A stretch of 64,000 bases of DNA from Roseiarcus sp963696665 (GTDB lineage: Bacteria > Pseudomonadota > Alphaproteobacteria > Rhizobiales > Beijerinckiaceae): positions 372,001 through 436,000 of the forward strand of contig CAVOLE010000005.1 in NCBI GenBank assembly GCA_963696665.1, given 5' to 3'. The notes under the pieces are model-generated. The model had not been told where the DNA came from. It worked only from the letters and a program-made list of their open reading frames with translations, and ran no database searches. A program made the translations under genes and the position numbers. How positions within the stretch are numbered: the stretch's first letter is position 1; each line of letters begins with the position of its first letter. Below, in pieces: positions 39,386-49,120 of this stretch.

Positions 39386-39536
39386 TGTCAATTCGCGCCG
39401 AACATTGCCCCTCGATCGGCGTCCAAGATGACCCCATTTTGGGACGGGTGCAACGGGTAGCGCTCGCCGCGGCGAAGCTGGCCTGGGTTGCGCAGCCTGG
39501 GCGAGCGCGGATCGGTGAGGGGCTGTTATTGTGAGG

Positions 39537-40264
39537 TCAGGCGCGGTTCTTGAAGCGCCAACTGTCATTGCCGGTCTCGACGATGTCGCAGGGGTGGGTG
39601 AGACGATCGAGGAGTGCGGTGGTCATCTTTGGGTCGCCGAACACGCTCGGCCATTCGCCGAAGGCGAGATTGGTGGTGACGACGATCGAGGTTGCGTTCG
39701 TAGAGCCGGGTGACGAGATGGAATAGCAATTGGCCGCCGGCCTGGGCGAACGGGAGATAGCCGAGTTCATCGAGGATGACGACGTCGAGGCGCGTGAGAT
39801 AGCCGGCGATTCGTCCCTGTCGTCCGGCTCGACCTTCGGCCTCGAGTTGATTGACGAGATCGACGGTGGTGAAGAAGCGCCCGCGCGATCCAGCGGGATG
39901 CAGCTCGCGCGATGGCGATGGCCAGATGCGTCTTGCCTGTGCCGGTTCCGCCGACGAGGACGACGTTGCGCTGTTGGGCGATAAATCCGCCGCCGGCCAG
40001 ATCGCGCACGAGCGCTTCGTTGATCGGCGTGTCCTTGAAGGCGAAGTCGTCGACGTCCTTGGCCAGCGGCAGCTTGGCGACGGTGAGCTGATATTTGATC
40101 GAGCGCGCCTGCTTCTCCGAGATCTCGGCCTTCAGGAGATCGCCGACGAAGCGCTGCGGCTCGTGCTTGCGCTTGAGCGCCGTGGCCAGCGTCTCGTCGT
40201 AGGCGCTCCTCATCCCATAGAGCTTGAGGCCGCTCATCATGTCGAGGACTTCGGTTCGTTCCAT
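39537..40264 (-). pseudogene. istB: IS21-family helper ATPase IstB, multiply frameshifted
   Basis: The N-terminal frame reads MERTEVLDMMSGLKLYGMRS and reaches the Walker A motif VGGTGTGKTHLAIAIARA. The C-terminal part lies in another frame and ends SIVVTTNLAFGEWPSVFGDP, then LLDRLTHPCDIVETGNDSWR and FKNRA. The middle (Walker B, VVILDELGYLPF-like) is split over further frames, so at least three indels are present. IstB is an AAA+ protein that assists the IstA transposase in strand transfer. It follows istA with a 3-bp gap. Confidence 0.85.
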
Positions 40265-40267
40265 GGT

Positions 40268-41769
40268 TCAGGCGCTCCTGAGTTGATCGTAGCGGGCGCA
40301 GTCGGCGATCGGCGCGTGGCGGAGCCGCAAAGCGTCGGGCGTCATGATTGTCGCCGCCGGTCCCGGATCGCGCTGACGCGCGAGGATGTTGATGACGACG
40401 TCGGCCGAATGGACGCCCTCGGACAATGCCTGGAGGCAGGCCGCCTCCACTGCGGGCAATCCATCGGTGAGCACGGCTGCGAGGATTTTGACCATCTGCC
40501 GGTCGCCGTCGTCGGACCCGGTCAGCTTGCGCCTCACCCGCTCCAGCGCCGTCGGCAACACCCAGTCCTTGAACGGCGCGCCGTTGCGCAGAGCGCCTGG
40601 CTTGCGAGCCAGAACCGGCACGTAATGCCAGGGATCGTAGACCGTCTGGCCGCGCCCATAGCGGCGTGGATGTTCGCCAACAATCCGCCCGTCCTGGCGG
40701 ATCACAATGCGATCGGCATAGGCGTGGATGTCGACCGGCCGACCAACGGCGCTGGCGCTCACCGAGTATTTGTTGTTGTCGAACCGGACAAGACAGGTCT
40801 TCGACACCGAGGCCGGCAGCGCATGGAACCCGTCGAAGCGGCCGCGATAGGCAATGAGCTTCGGCCGCTCTTCCTCGAACACCTCCCAGATCGTCTGGTC
40901 GGGCCGCTCGGGATGGCCGTGCGCCTTGGCCCAGGCGATGCATTTGTCCATGAGCCAGGCGTTCAGCTCGTCGTAGCTCTTGAACCGCAGCCGCGGCGTG
41001 AAGAAGCGCTCACGCACGAGCCCGACCTGGTTCTCGACTTGGCCCTTCTCCCAGCCCGACGCCGGCGTGCAAGCGACCGGCTCGACGAGATGATGCGAGC
41101 ACATCTGCAGGAAGCGGCGATTGTATTGGCGATCCTTGCCGACGAAGATCGTCTCCACCGCCGTTTTCATGTTGTCATAGATTCCGCGCGCACAGGCGCC
41201 CTTGAAGAACGCGAACGCCCGCTCGTGGGCGTCGAACACCATCTCCTGCGTCTCGCGCGGGTAGGCGCGCACGAACATCATCCGGCTGTGGCAGAGGCGG
41301 ACATGCGCGACCTTCACGATCGTCGTCACCCCGTCCATCACAACGATCTCGTGGCTCCAGTCGAATTGATAGGCCTCGCCCGGCGCGAACGTCAGCGGCA
41401 CAAAGGCATCCGCCGTCGCGCTTGCATTCGACTTCGCCCAGCTTCGCGCATAACGGCGAATGGCGTCGTAGCCGCCGTCGTAGCCTAGAGCCCGTAACTC
41501 CTCGAAAATCCGGATCAGGGTCAGTCGCTCTCGCGCTGGCGCTTCGACGTTCGCCACCAACAGTCGATCGAGTTGCTCTTTCCATCTTCCAAGTTTCGGA
41601 CGCGGCTGCACCCGACGCTCATAAGAAAACGACGGTCATACTCATCAGAGCGCAGGACCTTACGAACCGTGTTGCGGGACAGCCTTAGCTCGCGTGCGAT
41701 CTCCTTGATCGACTTGCCGTGTATGAAGTGCTCACGCCGTATCCGACCGATCGTCTCCACAACCAGCAT
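40268..41769 (-). pseudogene. istA: IS21-family transposase IstA, frame broken by 1-nt indel
   Basis: The first frame gives the N-terminal HTH (IRREHFIHGKSIKEIARELR, LSRNTVRKVLRSDE). The second gives the DDE integrase core: YQFDWSHEIVVMDG (first D), GIYDNMKTAVETI (second D region) and GWEKGQVENQVGLVRERF (E), then the C-terminal beta domain. Loss of one T in the run near 41630 separates them; adding it back restores SYERRVQPRPKLGRW. Restored length is about 500 residues, the family norm. Confidence 0.88.
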
Positions 41770-41883
41770 CCCCCACCGCCCGCTTCATGCCAAAGCAGGC
41801 AGCCGAACAAATCGAAAATCGGGGGGTCAATCTTGGACGCCGATCCCCCGCCTCAGGGGGTCATCTCTCCACGCCGGATCACA

Positions 41884-42192
41884 CTTAGGTTTGCAGTTTG
41901 TTTTGAGTTTGTTTTGAGTTTGCTTTGAGCGCTGACAACTTTGTATTGTTTATGTATTGCGTTTGAGCTTTGTTTACGCGCTGTAAAAGCACCTAGTAAT
42001 CACCAAATAACGCGCGTTCGCGCGATTGTCGCGGAAAAGTCGCAATTAGACCGGGCGCGCGGTCATTGCCTCTCGATTTTTGTTTGGATTTATTTGGATT
42101 TGCTTACGAGAGACTCGCGCACTGGCACCTTGCAGGCCGGGGCCGGTCCAGCCCCGTCCGGCAATCCAGTCGCAGAAGGCGCCGTACTCGAG
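41884..42192. other. Intergenic region with phased tandem units
   Basis: Three 11-bp units (AGTTTGTTTTG twice, AGTTTGCTTTG once) occupy 41895-41927. A second array, GTTTGGATTTATTTGGATTT (about 42082-42101), is framed by CTCTCG (42070-42075) and CGAGAG (42107-42112). Both arrays resemble the iterated part of the dispersed composite repeat but lack its 28-bp box. No gene is supported. Confidence 0.55.
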
Positions 42193-43788
42193 TCAGAAGG
42201 GGTGGTACTGAAACATCCAAGTCTCTGTCAAGGTCTCACCGCCAGACTTAAGGAACGCGCGCATTTCGACCGGATCCGTCCCGTCGACAATAAGGTCGAA
42301 CTGAGCGCGCCAGTGGCCGGCGACGCCGTCAGGAACGGCTTCGATGAGCTGGTAAGGCCCAAAACTTCCGCGAGAAGCCGACACAACAAGTTCTGGTTTG
42401 GCGCCAAAGGGGAGGTCTCGCAGCGGCCCGCCCAGGAACTCGACCATGAACTTCCTAACTCCCTTCGGGCGCGGCAGGCCGGGCTGTCCCCCGCGTCCGA
42501 GGCGAGTCGCCCATACCGGCGCGAGCTTGCTCGGATAGGGTTCGTTGGCGAGCCAGTGCAGGCGGTAGTTGAGATTGAGCTCAGCGCCTGAGGGAACCGG
42601 ATCGGCTGGCACCCACATCGCGACCACATTGTCGTGGATTTCGTCGTCGGTAGGGATTTCGCAGAGCTGGATTGACCCTTTCCCCCAACCTTCGCCACCC
42701 GGGCCCGGCAACGGTTCGACCCACAGGCTCGGACGCTTGTCGTAAAAGACGCCATCCAAGTAGTGATCGAACACTCGGTCCCGCTGAAGGAGACCAAAGC
42801 CGCGCGGATTGTTATCGACGAACGCGGAAACCATGATGCGGGGTGGATTGTTGAGCGGCCGCCAGAGCCGCTCGCCGTTGCCCGACCACATCGCGAGACC
42901 GTCCGAATCGTGGACCTCCGGACGCCAGTCGATTGCGGTCTCCTTCTTGGTCTCGGAGTACCAATACATGGAAGTGAGCGGTGCGATGCCGAAGCGCGAC
43001 ACCTGTGCGCGGGTGAACATAGTTGTCTGGATGTCCATGACCACGCCCTTGCCGCGGGTCATCAGGAATTTGAACGCTCCGACAACAGAAGGACCGTCCA
43101 TTAACGCATAGAGAGTGATCGTGCCTCCAACGCCAGGCTCGATATAGAAGTCGGTGAAGTCGGGAAACTCTTCCGGCCGATCGGCGACTGCGACGTCAAT
43201 CGCGACGCCGCGCGAAGACAGGCCGTATTGCGCGAGCTCGCCGATCGACCGGAAATATGCCGCTCCGAGGAAGGCGACCCAGTCGTTCTTGCGCCAGTCG
43301 AGGTCTCCGTCCCGCGCTTCTTGGACGCGCAAACCTGCAAAACCCGCGCCCTTTGGCAGCTCGCGGGCTGGGGAATCCGCCGGCATGTCGAAATAGGACT
43401 GGTCGTAAACGATCTGGCGAGAGTTGCCAGCGTCGATGACATGCATCCTGACTGCCTTCTGGAAAAACAGGCCAAGATGGAAAAATGTGACCGGAAATCG
43501 GCCAGGTCCTTTGGCGAACAACGCATAGTCGTCGCGGTAGTGAATCTTCCCCCACTCCTCGTAGTTGATCTTTTGCAGCACCTCTTGCGCGGGACGAGGC
43601 GGCGGAACGTAACGCGCATGGGCGCGGTCGCGCGCCTGCGACTTGAAGAGCTCATACGAGAACGGGACCGGCGCATCGAACTGGAGTCCATCCGCCTCAG
43701 CGCCCAATGCTTCCGCGAGTGGATTTAGCGCGGCAGCGGACGCGGCCGCAGCCTTAAGCAGCGTGCGGCGGTCAAGGCGTTCGGACAT
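42193..43788 (-). CDS. Periplasmic glucan biosynthesis protein OpgG/OpgD type
   Basis: The 531-residue protein has a twin-arginine-type signal (ERLDRRTLLKAAAASAAALN) and the MdoG domain throughout: FELPKGAGFAGLRV-like ELPKGAGFAGLRVQ, FLGAAYFRSIGELAQYGLSS, EFPDFTDFYIEP, PLTSMYWYSE, WRPEVHDSDGLAMWSGNGE and FDHYLDGVFYDKRPSLWVEP. Members shape osmoregulated periplasmic glucans in the periplasm. The Tat signal points to OpgD, but the family split is not certain here. ATG 43788 follows GAGG. No opgH glucosyltransferase is nearby. It lies across the IS from the alpha-glucan operon, which makes a different, cytoplasmic polymer. Confidence 0.88.
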   Translation of the reverse strand: MSERLDRRTLLKAAAASAAALNPLAEALGAEADGLQFDAPVPFSYELFKSQARDRAHARYVPPPRPAQEVLQKINYEEWGKIHYRDDYALFAKGPGRFPVTFFHLGLFFQKAVRMHVIDAGNSRQIVYDQSYFDMPADSPARELPKGAGFAGLRVQEARDGDLDWRKNDWVAFLGAAYFRSIGELAQYGLSSRGVAIDVAVADRPEEFPDFTDFYIEPGVGGTITLYALMDGPSVVGAFKFLMTRGKGVVMDIQTTMFTRAQVSRFGIAPLTSMYWYSETKKETAIDWRPEVHDSDGLAMWSGNGERLWRPLNNPPRIMVSAFVDNNPRGFGLLQRDRVFDHYLDGVFYDKRPSLWVEPLPGPGGEGWGKGSIQLCEIPTDDEIHDNVVAMWVPADPVPSGAELNLNYRLHWLANEPYPSKLAPVWATRLGRGGQPGLPRPKGVRKFMVEFLGGPLRDLPFGAKPELVVSASRGSFGPYQLIEAVPDGVAGHWRAQFDLIVDGTDPVEMRAFLKSGGETLTETWMFQYHPF

Positions 43789-43853
43789 CAAGAACCTCTT
43801 CGATCGGCGGTCTGCTTACGTGATTCTCCTTGAAGAGAGGATCTGCCTTCTTC

Positions 43854-44552
43854 TCACAGACGCACGAAAGTAAGGTAAACGGGCCTCCGGCCATCGAAAC
43901 GCGCTTTAGCCTCATAGCGCGTTGGACGCCATCCGGGCCAAGGTTGGCGCCAATCGTCGGCTCGAGCGGCAGTCCAGCGGAAGTGCGGGGAAGTGAGAAA
44001 GCGAGAAAGCGTCCAGCCGGCATAATCGTCGATGTCCGTGGCGAAACGCAACTCGGCGCCGCTGCGCATGACGCGCGCCAGCGCCCCGATGAAGCCAACG
44101 GAGACGACGCGCCGCTTGCGGTGGCGCCGTTTTGGCCAGGGGTCCGGATAAAGCATGAATATGCGTGAAAAGAAGGCGTCCGGAACAGCCTTGATCACGG
44201 CTTGAGCGTCGCCGCGGCGCAGGAGTACATTGGAAATCTCGTCGCGCTTGAGTCCTGCGAGCGCCGCGACCACCCCATTCAGAAAAGGCTCGCAACCGAC
44301 AAGCCCGACATCCGGATTGGCTTTCGCCTGCTCAATGAGGTGTTCGCCGGCGCCAAACCCGATTTCCAGCCACACCTCCCGGGGCGCCGGGACGAACGCC
44401 CGCCCCTCGGCCAAGCTCTCTGGCGCAATCGAGAACTGCGGCAACGCCTCGGCGAGCAGACGTTTCTGGCCCGCGCGAAGCCCCTTGCCGCGGCTGCGTC
44501 CGTAGAAGTTCCCAGCCAACGGGAAGCCCTCGCGCCCGTCGAGGCCTGTCAT
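43854..44552 (-). CDS. trmB: tRNA (guanine-N7-)-methyltransferase
   Basis: TrmB methylates G46 of tRNA. The 232-residue protein contains the SAM-binding VWLEIGFGAGEHLIEQA, IFMLYPDPWPKRRHRKRRVV (the substrate-binding PDPWPKxRH motif) and ends RPVYLTFVRL. An arginine-rich N-terminal part is typical of alphaproteobacteria. It follows metK by 23 bp on the same strand, the usual Rhizobiales order. Confidence 0.94.
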   Translation of the reverse strand: MTGLDGREGFPLAGNFYGRSRGKGLRAGQKRLLAEALPQFSIAPESLAEGRAFVPAPREVWLEIGFGAGEHLIEQAKANPDVGLVGCEPFLNGVVAALAGLKRDEISNVLLRRGDAQAVIKAVPDAFFSRIFMLYPDPWPKRRHRKRRVVSVGFIGALARVMRSGAELRFATDIDDYAGWTLSRFLTSPHFRWTAARADDWRQPWPGWRPTRYEAKARFDGRRPVYLTFVRL

Positions 44553-44575
44553 CGGACACGACTGAGGACCCCCAA

Positions 44576-45763
44576 TTAGGCAAGAGCGCGGAGCGTATCT
44601 GCGAGATCAGTCTTTTCCCACGAGAAGCCGCCATCGGCCTCCGGCGCGCGGCCGAAGTGGCCATAGGACGATGTCCGCGCGAAGATTGGGCGGTTCAAAT
44701 TGAGTTGCTCGCGAATGCCTCTCGGACTCAGGTTCATGACGTCCATCAGCGCAGTCTCGAGCTTGCCCTCGTCGATGCGACCCGTCTCATGCAGATTGGC
44801 GTAGATCGATAGCGGACGCGCCACCCCAATGGCGTATGAAAGCTGGAGGGTGCAACGATCGGCCAAGCCGGCCGCGACCACGTTCTTGGCCAGATATCGC
44901 GCCGCATAAGCCGCCGAGCGATCGACCTTGGTGGGATCCTTGCCGGAAAACGCGCCGCCGCCATGCGGGGCCGCGCCGCCGTAAGTATCCACGATGATCT
45001 TTCGGCCGGTTAGGCCGCAATCGCCATCGGGGCCGCCGATGAAGAATTTACCGGTCGGATTGACGTGCCAAACCGTCTTCGGGGTGATCCACCCCTCAGG
45101 GAGCGCCGCCTTCACGTAGGGACGCACGAGGTCGGCGACGTCCTCGGATGTGAGCGACTCGACCAAATGCTGATGGGACACGACGATCTGAGTCGCCTCG
45201 ACCGGTTTGCCGTTTTGATAACGGACCGTCACTTGGCTCTTGGCATCCGGTCCTAAGGTCTTCTCGGTGCCCGAGTGCCGGGCCTTTGAGATCCCCTTCA
45301 GGATCTCGTGGGAATAATACAGCGGCGCTGGCATAAGTTCCGGCGTCTCACGGCAGGCGTAACCGAACATAATTCCCTGATCGCCTGCCCCCTCGTCCTT
45401 ATTTCCACCGGCGTCCACGCCTTGCGCAATATCCGCTGACTGGGCGTGCAATAGCACCTCGACCTTGGCGTTCTGCCAATGAAAGCCGTCCTGCTCGTAT
45501 CCGATGTCCTTGATCGCATTGCGGACCGTTGCTTCCAGCTGTTGGTCAGAGATCTTCGGTCCGCGAACCTCGCCGGCGATTATAACCCGATTAGTTGTCG
45601 CGAGAGTTTCGCAGGCGACACGAATTTGATAAGGATCGAGGCCGGCTTTTGTGCCTTCACGAAAGAACAGATCAACAATCTCATCAGAAATTCTATCGCA
45701 AACCTTGTCTGGATGCCCTTCAGACACAGATTCACTTGTGAACTCGTAATTTTGACGAGCCAT
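44576..45763 (-). CDS. metK: S-adenosylmethionine synthetase
   Basis: MetK makes SAM from methionine and ATP. The 395-residue protein has SESVSEGHPDKVCDRISDEI (ATP and metal site), DEGAGDQGIMFGYA, FFIGGPDGDCGLTGRKIIVD and the GGGAFSGKDPTKVDRSAAYA loop. ATG 45763 (MARQNYEF) sits at proper distance from GGAG; an in-frame ATG nine bases upstream overlaps that site. I looked for a SAM-responsive riboswitch in the 127-bp leader and saw none. It lies between trmB and the XRE regulator. Confidence 0.97.
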   Translation of the reverse strand: MARQNYEFTSESVSEGHPDKVCDRISDEIVDLFFREGTKAGLDPYQIRVACETLATTNRVIIAGEVRGPKISDQQLEATVRNAIKDIGYEQDGFHWQNAKVEVLLHAQSADIAQGVDAGGNKDEGAGDQGIMFGYACRETPELMPAPLYYSHEILKGISKARHSGTEKTLGPDAKSQVTVRYQNGKPVEATQIVVSHQHLVESLTSEDVADLVRPYVKAALPEGWITPKTVWHVNPTGKFFIGGPDGDCGLTGRKIIVDTYGGAAPHGGGAFSGKDPTKVDRSAAYAARYLAKNVVAAGLADRCTLQLSYAIGVARPLSIYANLHETGRIDEGKLETALMDVMNLSPRGIREQLNLNRPIFARTSSYGHFGRAPEADGGFSWEKTDLADTLRALA

Positions 45764-45882
45764 ATGGACCATCTCCTGCGGGCGCTTGTCGCTACAAACT
45801 TTGCGGCCTACAGGTCACCCCAGCCGCGCGACGCTGCTTTTGACAGCGGCCGTTCGGTCCGTCAAGCCGTTTTGGCCAGTTT

Positions 45883-45898
45883 GTTCGATTTATCGAAC
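45883..45898. promoter_or_regulatory. Palindrome over the end of the XRE gene, upstream of metK
   Basis: GTTCGATTTATCGAAC has perfect 6-bp arms around four bases and includes the stop codon of the XRE gene. It lies 120 bp upstream of metK. It may be an operator for the XRE protein or simply a weak terminator stem. Confidence 0.3.
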
Positions 45899-46315
45899 GG
45901 ACGAGTCCTCGACGCTCTCGTCTTGTGGCGGCGCCAACGCAACAACGAGGTCAACAATGCGGCGTCGCACTTTGGGGTCGCGAACCCGCAGAAACGCGCG
46001 ATTGAGCTGAAGACCTTCGGTCGAGGCGAGGAAATCGACGACGTAGGATTGCGATGACTCCTCAGCGAAACCGGGTTCCGCCGAATCCGCCGGCGCCCCT
46101 TCGAAGAAATAGCCCGGCGAGACTTCGAGCACCCGCGCGGTATGCTGAAGACGGCTTGCGCTGATGCGGTTGGAGCCTTTTTCATATTTCTGGATTTGCT
46201 GAAACGTCACGCCGAGAAGCTCGCCCAGTCGGCTCTGACTCATGCCGAGCATCGTCCGCCGCATTCGCAATCGCGCGCCGACATAGACGTCGACGATGTT
46301 GGACACTTTGGACAT
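45890..46315 (-). CDS. XRE-family helix-turn-helix regulator
   Basis: The protein of about 141 residues has an XRE domain near the start (VDVYVGARLRMRRTMLGMSQ, SRLGELLGVTFQQIQKYEKG, NRISASRLQHTARVLEVSPG). A C-terminal part follows that contains LQLNRAFLRVRDPKVRRRIV. This is the well-conserved regulator found beside metK/lnt in Rhizobiales. I start at ATG 46315 (MSKVSNIVDVYVG) because relatives begin close to the domain; in-frame ATGs at 46318 and 46336 are possible. Its target is unknown; autoregulation or control of metK would fit the position. Confidence 0.85.
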   Translation of the reverse strand: MSKVSNIVDVYVGARLRMRRTMLGMSQSRLGELLGVTFQQIQKYEKGSNRISASRLQHTARVLEVSPGYFFEGAPADSAEPGFAEESSQSYVVDFLASTEGLQLNRAFLRVRDPKVRRRIVDLVVALAPPQDESVEDSSVR

Positions 46316-46440
46316 CATTTCGAGCTCATGCCCCATAGCCGTCGCAGCGCCTGCGCGAGGAATCATTGACCTAAGGGAAATGAGATAGCTGACACTCGGA
46401 TAACGCGCAAGGGCGTAGTTTTGCAATCGGCGGTCTTCGT

Positions 46441-48220
46441 TTACACCCGACTCTTTCCCCTGAGCGCCGTCGCCAGAAAGGCCAATCCGATCAGCATCGC
46501 GCCAATCGATCCCAAGCGTGACTGCAACGTGGGCGCGAGCGCAACGGGCAATTCGGCGTCAACGACGCCCTCCGCGCCGAGCGGAGCGACCGCGATTTCG
46601 CGGCCAAGGCCGTCCAAAACCGCCGAGATTCCGGTGTTCGCGTCGCGAACCAATGGGAGCCCAAGTTCGATCGCCCGCAAACGGGCCTGCGCAAAATGTT
46701 GATAGGGCCCCGGCGTCAGGCCGAACCACGCGTCATCAGTGACATTGAGGAGCCATCCTGGCCGCTTCGCGCGGGACACGAGATCGCCAAACTCGATCGG
46801 AAAGATCGCCTCGTAGCAGATGAGCGGCATGGCGTCCGGCAAGCCCGTAATATGAAGGATGCGACGGCCCGAGCCGGGTTCGAACCCGCCGGGAATGTCG
46901 ACCATTTGCGTGATATGCGCCTGCTCCAACAGGCTCCCAAAGGGCACATATTCACCGAACGGCACCAGATGCTGTTTGTCGTAGCGCTGCCCCGACAGTC
47001 CGTTCCGGTCGACAACTTCGATGGAGTTGAAGTAGCGCGGCGGCCCGTCTCCGTCCTCGCGTCGCGCCGCGCCGGTAATCAGCGTTGCGCCGTCCTTGAG
47101 AAAGTCGACGATCTCGGAAAGCGCCAGCGGGTCGCGCGATAGAATGAATGGGAACGCCAACTCGGGCCAGATCAAATGCGTGACGTTCCGAATCCCGGAT
47201 CGATCGGGCGAGGTCGCGCGCTCCGACAAGTCAAAATAGCGGCGCAGGATCGCCTGCTTGTTCTCCGGGTCCAAAAGAGGCGTCGTCCTGGGCGACGTTA
47301 GGCTGGATGAGGCGCAGTTTCACACCCGGCACGGTCGCGCTGGCGGGCGCCATGAGCCGGAACTCGCCGAAGGCGGCCAGGAGAACCAGCGCAAGAGCGG
47401 CGACAATCGTTGGCGTCGGATCGAACCGGCTGTCGCTCGTCCGCCACAGCGTCGCGGGGGCGGCGAAGATTGCGATTGAAAGGAAGGCGAGTCCGTGCAA
47501 GCCGACGAGCGAGGCGGTCTGGGCGAGCGTGAGATTGACGCCGAGCGCCATGCCGAGGTCGTTCCAGGGAAAACCGGTGAAGAGGAGGCCGCGCGCCCAT
47601 TCGGCTGCGCCGAGCCCAAACGCGAGGGCGAAAATCCGCAAAGGCCCCGGCGACCACAGGAGGCGTGCCAGCGCGAATCCGGCGCCCGGAAAGACTGCTA
47701 GCGCCGCGGGCAGCGCCACGACCGCAAGCGGCAGCGCCCAGGCGAATTTGTCGGCGTCGACCAGAAGCGCCGAGCCGATCCACCAGAGGCCGGCGAGAAA
47801 ATAGCCGAAGCCCATCCACCAGCCGGCCCCGAATGCGGCGCTGAGCGAAGCGACACGCGGCCGACCGGACGCACGATCCTGCGCGCCGTCGATCAGCCAG
47901 ACGCCGATGGTCAGCGGAACCGCGATCAGCGCAAATATCGAAAAGGGCGGCAGCGCCAATGCCCCCATCGCCCCGGAGATGAAGGCGATGGCGCGTCGGC
48001 GCCAGCCCCAGGACAGAATGACTCCATCGATGAGCGAGGCCAGGCCATTGGCACGGGGCAGCATCGTGGAATTGGCAACGCTCAAGGGATCGCCTTTTCT
48101 CATAGGTCGAATCGCCATTTCCGACCATAGCCCGAACACTGCCCGCATTCGACTCGGGGCGCTTGGTCGACTCGGCTCGCGCGCGACTCTCGAGCGCGAG
48201 CCTTGAGCGTGGCCGGTCAT
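46441..48220 (-). CDS. lnt: Apolipoprotein N-acyltransferase, frame broken by 1-nt indel
   Basis: Lnt adds the third acyl chain to lipoproteins at the inner membrane. The first frame has the multi-span N-terminal half (GALALPPFSIFALIAVPLTI, GFGYFLAGLWWIGSALL, LFTGFPWNDLGMALG). The second frame holds the nitrilase domain with the catalytic E (LIWPELAFPF), K (YDKQHLVPFGEYVPFG) and C (PLICYEAIFP). An extra base in the four-A run at 47273-47276 separates them; without it NVAQDDASLDPENKQAIL is restored. ATG 48220 has GAGG at good spacing, giving about 592 residues, somewhat long because of a basic N-terminus. Confidence 0.92.
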
Positions 48221-48310
48221 GAGTTCAGCCTCGCCCTCGATCCTACTGTCTCCGATGCAACCCGGGGGCGAGTTGGGTGGAAGGAAAAGCAAATAAAACC
48301 AACCAAAAAT

Positions 48311-48364
48311 CCTTGGATTTGCTTGGTTTGATTTGGCCGAATCCGTGCTTTTCAAAGGGTCGCG
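48311..48364 (+). repeat. Dispersed composite repeat, copy C
   Basis: Two related 10-bp units, CTTGGATTTG and CTTGGTTTGA (48312-48331), lead directly into the diverged 28-bp box at 48337-48364 (CCGAATCCGTGC then TTTTCAAAGGGTCGCG). It lies upstream of lnt and is inverted relative to copy D at 50.3 kb. Confidence 0.6.
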
Positions 48365-48508
48365 ACTGAAAAAAATAAAAAAATCGGGATTTTTTAACTC
48401 ACCTCTCGGGTTGTGCGCGAATTCTCAAACGGACATCCAGTTGGCCGCCTCGCTCTGGCCCTCCGGCGGCTCCTCGTCCGGGCTGGCCGGCCTTCGATCG
48501 CCCTGGCC

Positions 48509-49007
48509 TCATTCGGTTCGTCGGGCGGGATCTCGCCGATCTTTATCAAGTGCGACCCGCGCCGCCGCCGCCATGACCTCGTCGACGCCCAGGCTGGCGG
48601 CGATGCGGTTGATCTTCTCCATAAGTTTCTTGCGCGCCTCGTCGTCATAGATCTGATGGGCGCTCGCCGCCACCGAATGGTAGCGGTCGAGCCGGTCGAG
48701 CGCCTTGAGATAAGGGGTGATCGCCGAAATATCGCCGGCCGCGAGGGCGTCGGCCGCGAGTTGCACCGCGGGCCGCCAGGCGGTCCAATTGCGGCTTGAC
48801 GTGGTCGGCGCCGCCGCTGTCGACCGCTCGTTTCTGCAACACCTCGGAAACAATCTGTCGGATCCGGGTGACAGTCACGTCCTCTTCGGCCGCTATTTCG
48901 TCATAGGCCAAGCTTTCGCGCAGCCGGGCGAAAATGCGGCGCCGCCTCAACAGTATCCCGTGAGCGTTTGGCCGCCGGCGACGAAGGGGCGCTGCTTCCT
49001 GATCCAT
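48509..49007 (-). CDS. HTH-containing protein of unknown role, frame broken by 1-nt indel
   Basis: The first frame encodes FARLRESLAYDEIAAEEDVT plus VTRIRQIVSEVLQKRAVDSG, a sigma-like or small-terminase-like helix-turn-helix. The second frame continues RPAVQLAADALAAGDISAI, YLKALDRLDRYHSVAASAHQ and IYDDEARKKLMEKINRIAAS, a helical tail. One extra G at 48776-48777 (minus CCTGG) splits them; the restored protein is about 165 residues. The C-terminal end is uncertain because another frame stays open to 48394. I recognise the type as common near mobile elements in this group, but cannot name it. Confidence 0.55.
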
Positions 49008-49097
49008 GCTTACTCTTCTTACGCGACCGCGCCGCCTTCATTTAGAGTAAAGCTTCACAGAATATCACCATATTCTGAAAATCGTCAAATAAAAATC

Positions 49098-49120
49098 CTC
49101 TTATAGCGTTGTCTGTTGAT
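49098..49120 (+). repeat. Left terminal inverted repeat of IS1595 element
   Basis: The end starts CTCTTATAGCGTT and matches the inverse of 50144-50166 at 21 of 23 positions. Confidence 0.8.

Larger units (their letters stand above)
39386..41883 (-). mobile_element. IS21-family insertion sequence, about 2.5 kb
   Basis: The element contains istA and istB in the order typical of IS21. Both ends begin 5'-TGT and share an inner inverted motif, GATCGGCGTCCAAGATGACC near 39411 and its inverse (with one extra T) near 41827-41845. Outer ends are TGTCAATTCGCGCCG at 39386 and TGTGATCCGGCGTGG inward from 41883. No target-site duplication is visible, so the boundaries are approximate or the insertion is old. 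Both genes are frameshifted as sequenced. Confidence 0.75.

Noticed and set aside
45764..45882. Possible SAM-sensing riboswitch before metK
   Set aside because: The 120-bp leader shows no SAM-II or SAM/SAH core that I can recognise; only a promoter-like TTGACG is visible.
46870..46895. tRNA-like T-arm sequence (GGGTTCGAACCC)
   Set aside because: It lies inside the lnt coding frame (GGFEPGSGRR), and no acceptor, D or anticodon arms can be folded around it.
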